64,000 bases of DNA. It comes from Mycobacterium sp. PO1. GTDB taxonomy: Bacteria > Actinomycetota > Actinomycetes > Mycobacteriales > Mycobacteriaceae. Of this stretch, positions 53,354 through 61,973 are shown piece after piece. The notes beneath the pieces are model-generated. The model did no database searches and had not been told where the DNA came from. It was given only the letters and a program-made list of their open reading frames with translations. The position numbers were made by a program, and so were the translations under genes. Positions within the stretch are counted from its first letter, which is position 1; every line of letters starts with the position of its first letter. The stretch lies in contig NZ_BLTG01000009.1 of the NCBI RefSeq assembly GCF_017312405.1, forward strand, positions 103,968 through 167,967, in the 5' to 3' direction.

Positions 53354-54529
53354 TCAGGAACCCGCCGAGCCGGATTGGGTAGAAGTACTCAACTTGCGTG
53401 CCAGCGCGGCCATGTTCTGCTCGACCTCCTGCTGCCAGAGGCCGTTGGCGTGGGTGGTGTCGACTTCCTGTTCGTAACGGTCGGTCATGTCCGCCGTGAC
53501 GTCGGCGGCGTCGACATAGAACTGCTGATACCACCGGCGGTGCTGATAGACCGGCCCGTCTTCCTCGGTCAGCAGCGGGTTCTCGATCGGGGACTTGTTC
53601 TTCCAGATCTCGACGTCTTCGAGGAAGCCCTCGCCGAAGCTCTTGTTCATGGCCGCGGCGAGTTTGGCGGCCTTGTCGCCGGGCAGGCCCGGCATCTCCT
53701 GCACGGCTACCCCCCACTGCAGCATGAACGAGTTGTGGGTGACCGGGTAATGGCAGTTGATCAACGCGACCTCGACGGTGAATTCCGGGGCGAGGTCGTT
53801 GTGCAGCCAGTTGATCATGTAGGCAGGCCCGAAATACGTCGCTTCGGAACGCAGATAGGTTCCGTCCCAGAGCTTGTCCGGATCGGCGGTGTAGTCGGGC
53901 CGCGGCTTGGACTCCATGAACTGGCTGGCGGTGTGCCCCTCGATCACGTTCTTGAAGTACGTCGGATAGGCGTGGTGGATGTAGAAGAAATGGGCCATGT
54001 CGACGTTGTTGTCGACGATTTCACGGCAATGCGCTCCTTCGATGAGGATCGAGCTCCACTGCCACGGTGACCACCGACCCTCGTCGAACCCCTCGATCGT
54101 CGGCGGGGTCAGCTCAGCCGCCGGAGTGCTGCCCTCCGGGTCGTGCCACACCAGCAGCTGACCGTTCACCTCGGTGGTCAGCCAGGCCCGGGTACGAGCC
54201 AGCCGCGGGGTGCGCTTGGCGTAGGGCACCAGTGAGCATCGACCGTTGCCGCCCCAGCGCCAGTCGTGGAACGGACAGGCGACGTCATCGCCTTTGACGG
54301 TGCCTCGGGACAGGTCCCCACCCATGTGCCGGCAGTAGCCGTCGAGCACGTTGAGCTTTCCGGCGGAGTCGGCGAACACCACCAGCCGGGTGCCGAATGC
54401 GTCGATGCCGTGCGGGCTTCCGTCTCTGAAGTCCTCGGCCAATCCGAGACAGTGCCACCCGCGGGCGAACCGGGTCATGGCCTGTCCGGGGTCGATGTCG
54501 CGAACTCCCTGCATCTCTGCGCTGCTCAT
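53354..54529 (-). CDS. Second KshA-type Rieske oxygenase (KshA paralogue)
   Basis: 391 residues, the same length as KshA at 34013 and similar throughout. All metal ligands are kept: Rieske Cys66, His68, Cys85, His88 and iron ligands His180, His185 in DMAHFFYIHHA. The substrate-facing region differs (for example KPRPDYTADPDKLWDGTYLRSE). Rhodococcus strains carry several KshA isoforms with different steroid preference; this may be an isoform for acyl-CoA-bearing or bile-acid-type steroids. It overlaps the kstD-like stop by four bases (ATGA). Confidence 0.9.
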   Translation of the reverse strand: MSSAEMQGVRDIDPGQAMTRFARGWHCLGLAEDFRDGSPHGIDAFGTRLVVFADSAGKLNVLDGYCRHMGGDLSRGTVKGDDVACPFHDWRWGGNGRCSLVPYAKRTPRLARTRAWLTTEVNGQLLVWHDPEGSTPAAELTPPTIEGFDEGRWSPWQWSSILIEGAHCREIVDNNVDMAHFFYIHHAYPTYFKNVIEGHTASQFMESKPRPDYTADPDKLWDGTYLRSEATYFGPAYMINWLHNDLAPEFTVEVALINCHYPVTHNSFMLQWGVAVQEMPGLPGDKAAKLAAAMNKSFGEGFLEDVEIWKNKSPIENPLLTEEDGPVYQHRRWYQQFYVDAADVTADMTDRYEQEVDTTHANGLWQQEVEQNMAALARKLSTSTQSGSAGS

Positions 54530-56085
54530 GGCCTGCTTCCTTTCAGCATGTCCAGCACAGCCAGATGGCTGAAGACCATGCTGGTTCCAATCGGGTTGCC
54601 ACCGCCGGGGTAGGTGGTGCCGCTGGGGGCGGCCATCGTGTTGCCCGCGGCGTACAGCCCCGGGATCACCTGGCCGGTCGTGTCGAGGACTCGCGCCGTC
54701 GTGTCGGTGCGCAGACCTCCTTTGGTGCCCAGATCCGACACCCCGAACGCGGCGGCGTGGAACGGTGGCTGGTCGATGGGGTGCAGCGGCGACGCGCCGC
54801 CGGAGAACGCGCGGTCATACGGCTCGTCCCCGCGGCCGAAGTCCTCGTCGATACCGTGCGCAGCGAACTCGTTGAACCGGGCGACGGTGTCGGTCAGGTT
54901 CTGCGGCGGCACACCGATCGCCTCGGCCAACGACTCGAGGGTGTCCGCGCTGCGCCACAGTCCCGCTGACACGTAGCGCTGCGGCTCGACCATCGACACG
55001 TTGGTGGCCTTGACCGGAGGGACAGGGACCTCCTCGTCCCCACTGCTGTCGTAGACCATCCAGAACGGCAGCGTGACCGTGCCGTCGGCCATCGCGGCCA
55101 GCACCGCCCGGCCGAGCCGGTCGTAGGCGGCGGACTCGTTGACGAACCGTCTGCCGTGGTCGTCGACGAAGATCCCGCCGGTGAACCAGAGCGCGAACGC
55201 CGACGACCCGTCGGGGTGGGTCAGACCGGGCGACCACCAGGCTTGATCCATCAGGTCGGTGTCGGCGCCGACGGCGATCCCCGCGAGGTGGGCCAGTCCC
55301 CGATTACTCCAGGGCCCCATGCTGTCTCGTGACTGCCCGGGCACGCCGTAGCGGGCCCGCATCTCGTCGTTGTGCTCGAAACCGCCGGCGGCCAGCAGCA
55401 CGCCTCGACGGGCCCGGATCCTGCGCCGGCCTTCCGGGGTCTGCACCACCGCGCCGGCCACCCGCCCGTCCTCGACGACGAGCTCGGTCAGCGCGGTGTC
55501 CAGGTGCGCGGAGGAATGCGGATACTGCCGGGTGGCCAGCAGGAATCGGGCGATCAGAGCACGGCCGCCGATGAAGTAGTCCTCGGGCGCCGGTTGCCCC
55601 AACCGGTCGGTGTCGAGCGGTCCGCGGATCAGCTCGCGCAACTCGGGGGCCGCGGCCACCTTCAGCGGCTTGGCCGCGATGTGGCGCATACCGTCACCGC
55701 GCGCCTTCGGTGCGCTGCCGAAGTAGTCCGGCCAGGGCAGCAGTGAGAACTTCAGGCGCTCTTCGGCTTCCAGGTATTCGACGAGCGGCGCGCCCCCGCG
55801 GACATAGGTCTCCTGCAGCGCCGCCGGGGTACGGTCACCGACCACGGCCGCGTAATACTGCACGGCGTCGTCGACGTCATCCTCGATGCCGGCGCGGCGG
55901 ACCACGGGGTTTCCGGGAAACCACATCCCGCCCCCACCGGAGTACGCGGTGGTGCCGCCGAACCGGTCGCTGGCCTCGACGAGGATGACCGACATCCCCT
56001 CGCGGGCGGCGGTGTAAGCCCCGGTGACACCGCCCGCACCCGAGCCGGCGACCAGCACATCGGTGGTGTCGTCCCACTCAGACAT
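54526..56085 (-). CDS. KstD-like FAD-dependent steroid dehydrogenase
   Basis: 519 residues. FAD motif GSGAGG at 14-19, TTAYSGGGGMWFPGNPVVRRAG (substrate loop), GGIFVDDHGRRFVNESAAYDRL, and a C-terminal GTTYPGGGNPIGTSMVF with Tyr492 at the place of the catalytic Tyr of KstD. Clearly a member of the 3-ketosteroid dehydrogenase family but diverged from KstD at 17182. Candidate activities are delta1- or delta4-dehydrogenation of a steroid other than androstenedione. It overlaps the previous gene by eight bases and the kshA-like gene by four. Confidence 0.87.
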   Translation of the reverse strand: MSEWDDTTDVLVAGSGAGGVTGAYTAAREGMSVILVEASDRFGGTTAYSGGGGMWFPGNPVVRRAGIEDDVDDAVQYYAAVVGDRTPAALQETYVRGGAPLVEYLEAEERLKFSLLPWPDYFGSAPKARGDGMRHIAAKPLKVAAAPELRELIRGPLDTDRLGQPAPEDYFIGGRALIARFLLATRQYPHSSAHLDTALTELVVEDGRVAGAVVQTPEGRRRIRARRGVLLAAGGFEHNDEMRARYGVPGQSRDSMGPWSNRGLAHLAGIAVGADTDLMDQAWWSPGLTHPDGSSAFALWFTGGIFVDDHGRRFVNESAAYDRLGRAVLAAMADGTVTLPFWMVYDSSGDEEVPVPPVKATNVSMVEPQRYVSAGLWRSADTLESLAEAIGVPPQNLTDTVARFNEFAAHGIDEDFGRGDEPYDRAFSGGASPLHPIDQPPFHAAAFGVSDLGTKGGLRTDTTARVLDTTGQVIPGLYAAGNTMAAPSGTTYPGGGNPIGTSMVFSHLAVLDMLKGSRP

Positions 56086-57757
56086 GGTGTTGCCTTCCGT
56101 GCGTGGTGAACTCGGCGTCGAGGTCGAGGCGGTCAGTGTCTGACATGAGGCGGTAGTCGGGACAGCCGCGGCCCGTCCAGCGGTACACGGAGTCTCCGGT
56201 GTGCCATCGTTGGGCCTGCAGATCGCGTTTGAGCACCTTGTTGGAGCCCGTCGCGGGCAACTCCGCTGAGACCCGCAGCAGTCGCGGCATGCCCTTACGG
56301 CCCAGATCGTCCTGCTCGGCCAGGAACGCCGCGAACCCGGCGGCGTCGAACACGGCAGGATCGGTGACCTCGATGGCGGCCATCACCTGATCACCGGAAC
56401 GCGGGTCGGGCACACCGTAGGCTGCGGCGGTGATCACCGCGGGGTGGCGGCGCAGCACCCGTTCGATCGTCACCGCCGACGTGTTCTCGCCGTCGACCCG
56501 GATCCAATCGCCGCGTCGCCCCGCGAAATACAGGAAACCGTCGCAGTCGACGTAGCCCAGATCGCCCGACCAGTACCAGCCGTTGCGCACCCGCTCCGCG
56601 TCGGCGGTGTCGTTGCGGTAGTAGCCCTCGAAATCCCGCGCGCCGCGGCGGTCGACGATCTCACCGATCGCCTCGTCGGGGTTGCGAACGCGGCCGTCGG
56701 AGTCGAGCAGCGCACGCGGGCGCTCGGCCATCGTCTCGGGGTCGACGATCACCACGTCGGCGTGCGCAGGACGGCCGAGCGCGCCCGGCGGGGCAGCCGG
56801 GTCTGCGACCGCCACCGCGCCTCCCTCGCTGGAGCCGTACCCCTCGAAGAGTTCGGCGCCGAACCGGCGGCGGAACTCCTGCTGATCCTCCGGGGAGGCC
56901 TCGGTGCCGAATCCGCGCGTCAGGGTGTTGACCGCGTCGTCGTCGCGCTGCGGGGTGGACAGCAGGTAGGCCATCGCCTTACCGACGTAGGTGAAGAACG
57001 TCGCGCCGAAGAACCGGACGTCGGGCAGGAAGCGGGAGGCGGAGAACGTCGGTGTCAGGCACACCGTCGCGCCCACGGCCAGCGCGGGCGCCCACAGCGC
57101 CATGATCGCGTTGCCGTGGAACAGCGGCATGCAGCAGTAGTCGACGTCGCCGCGATGATGGCCGTACTTCTCGGCGGCGGCGTAGGCGATGCGGGCCAGC
57201 CGGCCCTGGCTGCACCGGACCGCCTTGGAGGCACCGGTGGTGCCAGACGTGAACAGCAGCAGCATCAGGCGCGTGCCGTCCACCGCGGGCGCGATGACCG
57301 GGTCGGTACGGTGCGCGTCGACGCGGCGCTGATGGCCGGGGTCGTCGACGAGCAGGAAACGCTCGGCGGGCAGCCCGTGCGCGAGCTCGCGCAGCCGTTC
57401 TGATCCCCGGCGGTCGGTGACGATCAGTGCACAGTCGGCGTGCCGGATGTCGGCGGCCAGATCGGCCGATCCGCGCGTCGGGTTCAGCCCGACGACGGTC
57501 GCGCCGGCCAATGCGGCACCACCGAGCCAGAACACGAAGTCGGCGACGTTGTCCAGCAACACGCCGATGTGGCAGGGCGTGTCCGGAAAGAGGCTGTCCT
57601 GCAACGCATTTGCCAGTGCCGCACGAGCCGCCGACTCGCGTACCACATCGTCCCAGCTCCAGTCGCGCTCGTGGGTGCGCAACCCCGGCCGGGTGTCACC
57701 GACACGGTCCATCAGCATGGAGGCGATGTCGGTGCGGCGCGGGGTCGGTGCGGTCAT
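56078..57757 (-). CDS. FadD17-like acyl-CoA synthetase (paralogue)
   Basis: 559 residues from ATG 57757, overlapping the fadD17 stop (ATGA). ANL enzyme: P-loop LLFTSGTTGASKAV, YGSSEGG, YWSGDLGYVDCDGFLYFAGRRGDWIRVDGEN, and C-terminal GSNKVLKRDL with the catalytic Lys. It resembles FadD17 in organisation and is probably an ancient duplicate. M. tuberculosis has only fadD17 here. It would activate a steroid or side-chain acid used by the adjacent KstD/KshA-like pair. About 40 C-terminal residues extend beyond FadD17. Confidence 0.87.
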   Translation of the reverse strand: MTAPTPRRTDIASMLMDRVGDTRPGLRTHERDWSWDDVVRESAARAALANALQDSLFPDTPCHIGVLLDNVADFVFWLGGAALAGATVVGLNPTRGSADLAADIRHADCALIVTDRRGSERLRELAHGLPAERFLLVDDPGHQRRVDAHRTDPVIAPAVDGTRLMLLLFTSGTTGASKAVRCSQGRLARIAYAAAEKYGHHRGDVDYCCMPLFHGNAIMALWAPALAVGATVCLTPTFSASRFLPDVRFFGATFFTYVGKAMAYLLSTPQRDDDAVNTLTRGFGTEASPEDQQEFRRRFGAELFEGYGSSEGGAVAVADPAAPPGALGRPAHADVVIVDPETMAERPRALLDSDGRVRNPDEAIGEIVDRRGARDFEGYYRNDTADAERVRNGWYWSGDLGYVDCDGFLYFAGRRGDWIRVDGENTSAVTIERVLRRHPAVITAAAYGVPDPRSGDQVMAAIEVTDPAVFDAAGFAAFLAEQDDLGRKGMPRLLRVSAELPATGSNKVLKRDLQAQRWHTGDSVYRWTGRGCPDYRLMSDTDRLDLDAEFTTHGRQHHV

Positions 57758-59286
57758 GGTCGCCGGATCTGGTGGACGGGGTCGGCACAATCGGTGCCCT
57801 CGGCCGAGAGCGTGCGCTTGATGACCTTGAACGTCTCGGTGCGGGGCAGTGCAGTGGCAACCCGCACGAAGGCGGGCCATTGCTTGGGTCCGAGATCGTC
57901 CTGCTCGGTGAGGAACCGGGCGAAGGCGCCGGGATCGAACTCGATTCCCTCGGGCAGCACCAGCGCTGCCATCACCTGATCGCCCACGTTCGGATCCGGG
58001 ATCGGGTACACGACCGCTTCGGTGACGTCGGGGTACCGCGCCAGGACCCGCTCGATCGGGGCGGTGCCGAGGTTCTCGCCGTCGACCCGCATCCAGTCAC
58101 CCAGACGCCCCGCGAAGTAGGCGAAGCCGTGCTCGTCACGGTAGGCCAGGTCACCGCTGTGGTAGACGCCGCCGGCCATGCGTTGCGCTTCGGCGTCGGA
58201 ATCCTTGTAGTAGCCCCGGAACTGGCCGCGGCCGGTGGTGTTGACGAGCTCGCCGATCACACCGGGCGGGCACGGTTCGCCGGTGTCGACGTCGACGATG
58301 TCGACACCGGCGGCCAGCGGCCCCAACGCGCCTTCCGGGGTGTCGGGCGTGCGGGCGATCGACACCCCGCCCTCGCTGGAGCCGAAGCCGTCGACGACGT
58401 CGACATCGAAGCGGTGCCGGAACCGGGCCAGGTCTCGGGGTGCCCCTTCGTTGCCATAGGCCACCCGAAGCGGATTGTCACGGTCGTCCGGCCGTTCCGG
58501 CGTGGCGAGGATGTAGGACAGCGGCTTTCCGACGTAGTTGGCATACGTCGCACCGAAACGCCGCGTGTCGGGGATGAACTGGGATGCGGAGAATTTGCGC
58601 CGCAACGCAATCGACGCCTGCGCGGCGACGGCGGGCGCCCACCCGGCCATGATCGCGTTGCTGTGGAACAGCGGCATGGACAGGTAACACGTGTCCGTGG
58701 GTCCGAGGCCGAACCGCGTTGCGAGCATCACCCCGGGAAACGCCACTTTCTCATGGGTGCAGCGCACTGCTTTCGGGTCGCCACTGGTTCCCGAGGTGAA
58801 GATCAACATGAACAGATCGTCGGGGTCGACCGTCGGGAACTTCACGACGGCGCCCCGGTGGGCGCGCAGTTCGTCGGCGAAGTCAGCAGAGTCGACATCG
58901 ATCGCGTCGACGCCCGCGTCCTGCCCGGTGGCATCGGACAGCACGAGTTGGCAGTCGGCGTGGGCGATGTCACGCTGCAGGGCCGCGCCACGCCGGGTGG
59001 GGTTCAGCCCGACGGGCACGATCCCGGACAGCGCGGCGGCCACCAGCACCGTGCCGAAGAACGGTGTGTTGCCCAGCAGCACCCCGACGTGGGGTGGCTC
59101 GGCCGGGTTCAGCCTGGCGCGCAGCGCTGCGGCCAGGTCGGCGCCGGCTTGGATGTGATCACGCCAACTGGTGAACACCACCGTGTCCGCCTCGGAACCG
59201 GTGTCGCCGGCTCCGATCGCGGCCACACCCTGGTCGTCGACCTCGGTCAACGGCTCCAGCAGGGAAGCGACAGTCGGTTCGTCCAC
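57754..59286 (-). CDS. fadD17: FadD17, steroid-associated acyl-CoA synthetase
   Basis: 510 residues from GTG 59286, chosen to match the family N-terminus (PTVASLLEPLTEVDDQGV). It follows Rv3506 closely: SFTSWRDHI region, PPHVGVLLGNTPFF, MLIFTSGTSGDPKAV (P-loop), RRKFSASQFIPDTRRFGATYANYVGKPLSYILATPE, YHSGDLAYRDEHG, and TFKVIKRTLS with the catalytic Lys. Its substrate is a steroid side-chain acid, probably C24. It starts 13 bases after the fadE27 stop. Confidence 0.92.
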   Translation of the reverse strand: MDEPTVASLLEPLTEVDDQGVAAIGAGDTGSEADTVVFTSWRDHIQAGADLAAALRARLNPAEPPHVGVLLGNTPFFGTVLVAAALSGIVPVGLNPTRRGAALQRDIAHADCQLVLSDATGQDAGVDAIDVDSADFADELRAHRGAVVKFPTVDPDDLFMLIFTSGTSGDPKAVRCTHEKVAFPGVMLATRFGLGPTDTCYLSMPLFHSNAIMAGWAPAVAAQASIALRRKFSASQFIPDTRRFGATYANYVGKPLSYILATPERPDDRDNPLRVAYGNEGAPRDLARFRHRFDVDVVDGFGSSEGGVSIARTPDTPEGALGPLAAGVDIVDVDTGEPCPPGVIGELVNTTGRGQFRGYYKDSDAEAQRMAGGVYHSGDLAYRDEHGFAYFAGRLGDWMRVDGENLGTAPIERVLARYPDVTEAVVYPIPDPNVGDQVMAALVLPEGIEFDPGAFARFLTEQDDLGPKQWPAFVRVATALPRTETFKVIKRTLSAEGTDCADPVHQIRRP

Positions 59287-59299
59287 CGTGACGCGCGAA

Positions 59300-60397
59300 T
59301 CAGGCTGGGGTGTCTGCCAGCTCGCGACCGATGTGCAGCAGCGCCCCGGTGGCGCCACCGACCGCGAACTCCGTCTGCTTGGCGGCCAGGAAATAGCGAT
59401 GCACCGGATGGTCGGTGTCGATGCCGACGCCGCCGTGCACGTGCACGGTCGTGTGTGCGACCCGGTGCCCGGCCTCCGCGGCCCAGAACGCAGCGGTGTT
59501 GACGTCGATGTCCGCCGGCAACCCCTCCGAGAGGCGCCACGCCGCCTGGGTCAGCGTGAGCCGCAAAGCTTTGACGTCGATGTAACCGTCGGCCAGTCGC
59601 GCGGAGACCGCCTGGAAGCTGCCGATCGGCCGCTCGAACTGTTCGCGCTCGCGGGCGTAGACCGCGGTCAGCTCCAACGCGCGTTCGACGACGCCGAGCT
59701 GGAACGCACTGCGGCCCAACCGGCCGAGCGTCGTCAGCCAGGCGAGCGCTTCGGCCTCACCGACCACCCGGTCACCGGCCACCTCGACCCCGCGCAGTTC
59801 CAGATGGCCCATGCTGCCGCGTCCCGTCGTGCTCAGCGCCTCGACGGTGACACCGGCGTCTTCCTTGGCGACGAGGAAAACCTTTGTACCCGAGTCGGTT
59901 TCAGCGGGGACCAGGAATGCGTCAGCCAGGGGCCCGTAACTGACCTGGGTCCGGGTGCCCGTCAGCCGGTAGCCGCCGTCGGCGGAGTGCGCCTGCACGG
60001 GGCCTTCACCCATGTCGCCGTCCAGTGCGACGGTGAGGATCTTCTCCCCGGTCACTGCCGGCCGCGCCCACTGCTCGCGCACGGTCTCGTCGCCGAACTT
60101 CTCCAGCCCGGCCGCGGCGACCACCACCGATTCGAGGTACGGCACCGCCGACATCTGCCTGCCGAGCGCCACGAGCACCGCCACCTGTTCGAGCAATCCG
60201 AACCCGCCGCCACCCAGCGATTCCGGGGCGGCCGCGGAGAGAATGTCGGCGTCGATCAGCTTGCGCCACAGCGCACTGTCGAAGCGTTGCTCGAGACCGT
60301 CGAGCTCCTTCTGGTGTGCGGGCGTGCACACCGACTCGGTGATGGTGCGCACCAGGCCGCCGAGGTCCTCGCTGGCTTCGGTCGTGTTGAAATCCAT
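59300..60397 (-). CDS. fadE27: FadE27 (ChsE5), acyl-CoA dehydrogenase subunit
   Basis: 365 residues. Acyl-CoA dehydrogenase fold, the truncated-type subunit: PESLGGGGFGLLEQVAVLVALGRQMSAVPYLESVV, YAREREQFERPIGSFQAVSARLADGYID, HVHGGVGIDTDHPVHRYF. Rv3505 forms an alpha2beta2 enzyme with FadE26 that dehydrogenates C27 (C5 side-chain) and, less well, C24 steroid CoA esters. It begins 18 bases after the fadE26 stop. Confidence 0.92.
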   Translation of the reverse strand: MDFNTTEASEDLGGLVRTITESVCTPAHQKELDGLEQRFDSALWRKLIDADILSAAAPESLGGGGFGLLEQVAVLVALGRQMSAVPYLESVVVAAAGLEKFGDETVREQWARPAVTGEKILTVALDGDMGEGPVQAHSADGGYRLTGTRTQVSYGPLADAFLVPAETDSGTKVFLVAKEDAGVTVEALSTTGRGSMGHLELRGVEVAGDRVVGEAEALAWLTTLGRLGRSAFQLGVVERALELTAVYAREREQFERPIGSFQAVSARLADGYIDVKALRLTLTQAAWRLSEGLPADIDVNTAAFWAAEAGHRVAHTTVHVHGGVGIDTDHPVHRYFLAAKQTEFAVGGATGALLHIGRELADTPA

Positions 60398-60415
60398 GGT
60401 GGTGTCAGCCCTTTC

Positions 60416-61597
60416 CTACCGGTTCACCCGGGGCAGCCCGAGGGCGACCATGCCGATGATGTCGCGCTGGATCTCGTTGGTCCCGCCGCCGAAGGTCAGG
60501 ATGAGGCAGGAACGGTGCATCCGTTCGATCCGGCCGCGCAGCAACGCGCCCGCCGAATCGGTGCGCAGCGTCGCCGCGGAGCCGAGGACCTCCATCAGCA
60601 GCCGGTACGCCTCGGTGGCCAGTTCGGTGCCGTAGACCTTGGCCGCCGACGCGTCAGCCGGCGACGGGGCGGAATCGGTGGCCGAGGCCAACTCCCAGTT
60701 GATCAACTTGAGCACCTCGGCCTTGGCGTGCACCCGGGCCAGGTTGAGCTGCACCCACTCCGCGTCGATCAGGCGTCTGCCGTGCACGTCCTTGGTGTTC
60801 TGCGCCCACTCGCGGACACCGCCGAGCGCGACGAAGATCGGTTGTGCCGACACGAGTGCGACACGTTCGTGATTGAGCTGATTGGTCACCAGTTTCCAGC
60901 CGGCGTTCTCCTCGCCGACGAGGCTGGTCACCGGCACCCGGACATCCTGGTAGTAGGTGGCGCTGGTATCGACGCCGGCCATGGTGTGCACCGGTGTCCA
61001 CGAGAAGCCCTCGGCGGTGGTGGGCACGATCAGCATCGAGATGCCGCGGTGCTTCTTCGCCTCGGGATTGGTGCGCGCCGCCAGCCACACGTAGTCGGCG
61101 TAGGCGATCAGCGACGTCCACATCTTCTGACCGTTGATGACGTAGTCGTCCCCGTCGCGCACGGCGGTGGTCCGCAGGGACGCCAGGTCGGTGCCCGCAC
61201 CAGGCTCGGAATAGCCGATGGAGAAGTGCAGGTCGCCGGCGGCGATCTTGGGCAGGAAGAACCGCTTCTGCTCGTCGGAGCCGAAGTGCATGATCGTCGG
61301 CGCGACGCTGTTGATCGTCAGGAACGGCACCGGGACGTTGGCAATCGCGGCTTCGTCGTTGAAGATCAGCCCGTCCATCGGCGGACGCGCCTGTCCGCCG
61401 AACTCTTCGGGCCACGACAGCGTCAGCCAGCCGTCCTTGCCCATCTGCGCCACCGTCTCGCGGTAGACGTTGCCGCGGCCCATCTCGCCGTCGCTGGCCG
61501 CCAAGGCCTCGGCCCGCTCCGGGGTCATGAGCTTGGTGAAGTACGCCCGCAGTTCGCGGCGCAGCTCCTCCTGTTCAGGCGTGTAGCCGATCCGCAT
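60416..61597 (-). CDS. fadE26: FadE26 (ChsE4), acyl-CoA dehydrogenase subunit
   Basis: 393 residues from ATG 61597. Blocks GYSEPGAGTDLASLRTTAVRDGDDYVINGQKMWTS, LNHERVAL and the C-terminal LTFGGGTNEIQRDIIGMVALGLPRVNR are those of Rv3504. It supplies the catalytic half of the FadE26-FadE27 enzyme for the first side-chain beta-oxidation cycle. It is the first gene of a six-gene minus-strand operon reaching 53354, controlled from the KstR operator at 61678. Confidence 0.93.
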   Translation of the reverse strand: MRIGYTPEQEELRRELRAYFTKLMTPERAEALAASDGEMGRGNVYRETVAQMGKDGWLTLSWPEEFGGQARPPMDGLIFNDEAAIANVPVPFLTINSVAPTIMHFGSDEQKRFFLPKIAAGDLHFSIGYSEPGAGTDLASLRTTAVRDGDDYVINGQKMWTSLIAYADYVWLAARTNPEAKKHRGISMLIVPTTAEGFSWTPVHTMAGVDTSATYYQDVRVPVTSLVGEENAGWKLVTNQLNHERVALVSAQPIFVALGGVREWAQNTKDVHGRRLIDAEWVQLNLARVHAKAEVLKLINWELASATDSAPSPADASAAKVYGTELATEAYRLLMEVLGSAATLRTDSAGALLRGRIERMHRSCLILTFGGGTNEIQRDIIGMVALGLPRVNR

Positions 61598-61677
61598 CGC
61601 GTCGTCCTCACTTGTCTGCGAGCCTTGGTAAAGATGTCATTCTCGGATGCCTGGTGGCACCTCAGGGCTACCCCGGT

Positions 61678-61695
61678 TGTAACACGTTCTAGTGT
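61678..61695. promoter_or_regulatory. KstR operator between fadE26 and fdxD, with fdxD -10 element
   Basis: TGTAACACGTTCTA at 61678-61691. On the plus strand its final TA begins TAGTGT (61690-61695), giving a start near 61702 and a leader of about 67 nt for fdxD. The same operator is the only one upstream of the fadE26 operon, 80 bp away. Confidence 0.87.
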
Positions 61696-61768
61696 TGGGG
61701 TCCAGGGTGGTGTCACACTGGTTGCCCGACGGCATCGGACCAACAGCCCGGACCGACAGGAGGTTCTC

Positions 61769-61960
61769 ATGCGAGTGGAAGTGGATCGTGACCGCTGCGA
61801 AGGTAACGCGGTGTGCGTCGGAATAGCCCCCGACCTGTTCGACCTCGACGACGAGGACTACGCCGTGGTGAAGTCCGATCCCGTGCCGCCGGGGGAGGAG
61901 GCGGTGGCCGAGCAGGCCATCGCCGAGTGCCCGCGCGCCGCCCTGATCCGTCACGACTAG
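61769..61960 (+). CDS. fdxD: FdxD, [3Fe-4S]-type ferredoxin
   Basis: 63 residues from ATG 61769 with AGGAGG eight bases upstream. Cluster ligands Cys10, Cys16 and Cys54 (CEGNAVC ... ECPRAAL); the position of a fourth cysteine holds Asn13, which makes a [3Fe-4S] cluster likely. Rv3503c is a P450 redox partner, and CYP125 and CYP142 are the obvious clients in this regulon. It starts an operon with the Rv3502c-like SDR gene. Confidence 0.93.
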   Translation: MRVEVDRDRCEGNAVCVGIAPDLFDLDDEDYAVVKSDPVPPGEEAVAEQAIAECPRAALIRHD

Positions 61961-61973
61961 AGGTATTCGTACT

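Noticed and set aside
59171..61768. Long plus-strand open frame joined to fdxD
   Set aside because: It covers fadE26, fadE27 and fadD17 in antisense; only the last 63 codons, with an own ribosome site and cluster cysteines, are real.
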